Assembly: GCF_008642315.1 (NCBI RefSeq)
Contig: NZ_CP029192.1
Location: 4,712,001 to 4,776,000 of the forward strand
Direction of reading: 5' to 3'
DNA: 64,000 nt
DNA from: Streptomyces venezuelae
GTDB taxonomy: Bacteria > Actinomycetota > Actinomycetes > Streptomycetales > Streptomycetaceae
This document shows positions 63,000-64,000 of the stretch, piece after piece. The first letter of the stretch is position 1. Each line of letters opens with the position of its first letter. Under the pieces are notes generated by a model. That model did no database searches. It worked only from the letters and a program-made list of their open reading frames with translations, and was not told the origin of the DNA. A program made the translations under genes and the position numbers.

Positions 63000-63240
63000 C
63001 GCGGAACGCCCCCGGTTGCACACTCAGACCCGACCACCGGGAAAGCGTGCCACACGGTCGTGCCACGGCCGAGAGGGAAGACGTTCAACCACCCGTCCGG
63101 GGCGACTTCCCGCAATCGAGCACTACCGTTCACCCATTCGGGGAAGGTTCAACGTCCTTCGCGCACCGTGGAGTTGAACCTTCCGCCGCCTGGGCGCCGT
63201 GCACAACCGCCCCGGAGCCGAGCGGCGACGATCCGAACGG
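63000..63240. other. Region between AtrA-like gene and ECF gene
   Basis: 241 bases without a gene. It must hold the ECF-gene promoter on the minus strand. Two GGTTCAACG/CGTTCAACC-like motifs (around 63082 and 63145) are visible but of unknown meaning. Confidence 0.35.
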
Positions 63241-63930
63241 TTACGCGGGCCGCGACCGCAGACCCTCCAGCAGGATGTCGAGAAGCCGCGACGAGGCCGC
63301 CGCCTGCTGTGCCGCGTCCGGCAGCGAGGGCGCCGCCGTGGCGATCACCAGCAGGACGTCGGACACCGTCACGTCCGCCCGCAGCTCGCCCGCCTCACGG
63401 GCCCGCTCCACGAGACGGCCGACGACGTCGAGGAGCGTCGCCGCTCCCGTGTCGTCACCCAGGGAGGCCGACTCCTCGATGGGCGCCTGGCGCTGTTCGA
63501 CGAGACGCAGGTCGGGGGAGTCCGTGGCCGGCTGCCGCTGCTGCGGCACCCGCACCTCGTCCTCCTCGGCGCCGTCCTCGACGCTCACCCGCAGCACCTG
63601 CGGCGGCAGCAGCCGGCCCGCACCCGATGCCACGGACGTCCGCAGGAAGCGCGACAGCGCCGACCACGGCTCGTCCTCCTGCCCGAGCGCCGCACGCGCC
63701 TGGTCGGTCAGCCGGGAGGTCTCCTCCTCGGCTATCCGCCTGACCAGCACGTCCTTGCTCGGGAAGCGGCGGTAGACCGTGCCGACCCCGACCCGCGCGC
63801 GGCGCGCCACGTCTTCCATCGGCGCGCCGTAACCCAGCTCGCCGAAGACTTCGCGCGCCGCCCTCAGTACATGTTCGAGATTGCGCTGTGCGTCGACACG
63901 CAGCGGTGTCGTGCGCGCTCCTTCCCCCAT
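63241..63930 (-). CDS. atrA: TetR-family regulator, AtrA-like
   Basis: 229 residues from the ATG at 63930 (GGGAAC upstream); a GTG at 63972 would add 14 residues. The helix-turn-helix reads AAREVFGELGYGAPMEDVARRA and VGVGTVYRRFPSKDVLVRR, here split, followed by the helical ligand domain. AtrA activates actII-ORF4 in S. coelicolor and strR in S. griseus and adjoins an ECF gene of the same kind in S. coelicolor (SCO4118 beside SCO4117), which is the basis for the symbol. It likely links metabolism to antibiotic production. Assignment rests on synteny and length. Confidence 0.75.
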   Translation of the reverse strand: MGEGARTTPLRVDAQRNLEHVLRAAREVFGELGYGAPMEDVARRARVGVGTVYRRFPSKDVLVRRIAEEETSRLTDQARAALGQEDEPWSALSRFLRTSVASGAGRLLPPQVLRVSVEDGAEEDEVRVPQQRQPATDSPDLRLVEQRQAPIEESASLGDDTGAATLLDVVGRLVERAREAGELRADVTVSDVLLVIATAAPSLPDAAQQAAASSRLLDILLEGLRSRPA

Positions 63931-64000
63931 GTCGCGTCCGTTCCCGACCGGGCCGACGGCTGATGCCGACACGGCAGCGGAAGTCCAGTGAGTCTCCTGA

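Overview
The window is a 64 kb piece of a Streptomyces chromosome. The GC content is very high. The gene set is the Streptomyces core: scattered pur genes, bldC, an Lsr2-like nucleoid protein, valine dehydrogenase, a large SARP regulator and an AtrA-type TetR. Gene order follows, as far as I can recall it, the S. coelicolor SCO4068-SCO4118 interval. No rRNA, CRISPR array, transposase gene or biosynthetic cluster is visible.

Layout. 1-6714: 3' part of purD, a Pro/Ala-rich membrane protein that looks like a dead M48 peptidase, a dimethylformamidase-like protein and purC. 6720-10913: a DesK/DesR-type two-component pair with an ABC-2 exporter, bracketed by tRNA-Gly genes, one with highly abnormal D and T loops. 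11062-14967: Lsr2-like gene divergent from the overlapping purS-purQ-purL operon. 15000-20315: ArsR-type regulator with a palindromic operator and an M23 peptidase, TetR, a mycothiol-dependent-type enzyme, a META-domain lipoprotein and a Tat-exported sulfatase. 20644-26742: purF, purM, DUF3073 protein, vdh, an unknown gene and bldC. 26743-35599: bldC 3' region, a small DUF6274-like gene, a duplicated tRNA-Asp end, hrpA, a DsbA/CcdA-like thiol-redox pair, a DUF3533-like membrane protein and a tRNA-Glu/Asp/Phe cluster. 35680-45439: metallophosphoesterase, mini-metallopeptidase, a fold-back (MITE-like) repeat, lipoprotein, DEAD-box helicase with an RGG tail, tRNA-Lys, unknown gene, MFS exporter, alginate-lyase-like lipoprotein and initiator tRNA. 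45500-52962: PP2C phosphatase, a c-di-AMP riboswitch with an M23 peptidase, aldo/keto reductase, PrsW-like protease, trmB, a two-copy dispersed repeat and lhgO. 53131-63930: a developmental and secondary-metabolism regulatory block (NsdA-like XRE/TPR protein, orphan asparagine-synthase/lasso-cyclase-like enzyme, giant SARP, ECF sigma fused to anti-sigma and NPCBM domains, AtrA-like TetR).

How it fits together. Six purine genes (purD, C, S, Q, L, F, M; S-Q-L coupled) lie in at least four transcription units, so they must be co-regulated in trans. Several loci concern the cell envelope: two M23 peptidases, one under a probable c-di-AMP switch; a sigma factor with a surface sugar-binding domain; and a tRNA-Gly whose loop changes resemble the staphylococcal tRNAs dedicated to the peptidoglycan glycine bridge. 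The last is the observation I consider most worth testing. Start sites were chosen from ribosome-binding sites, overlaps and family lengths. All homology statements come from reading the sequence, not from searches.
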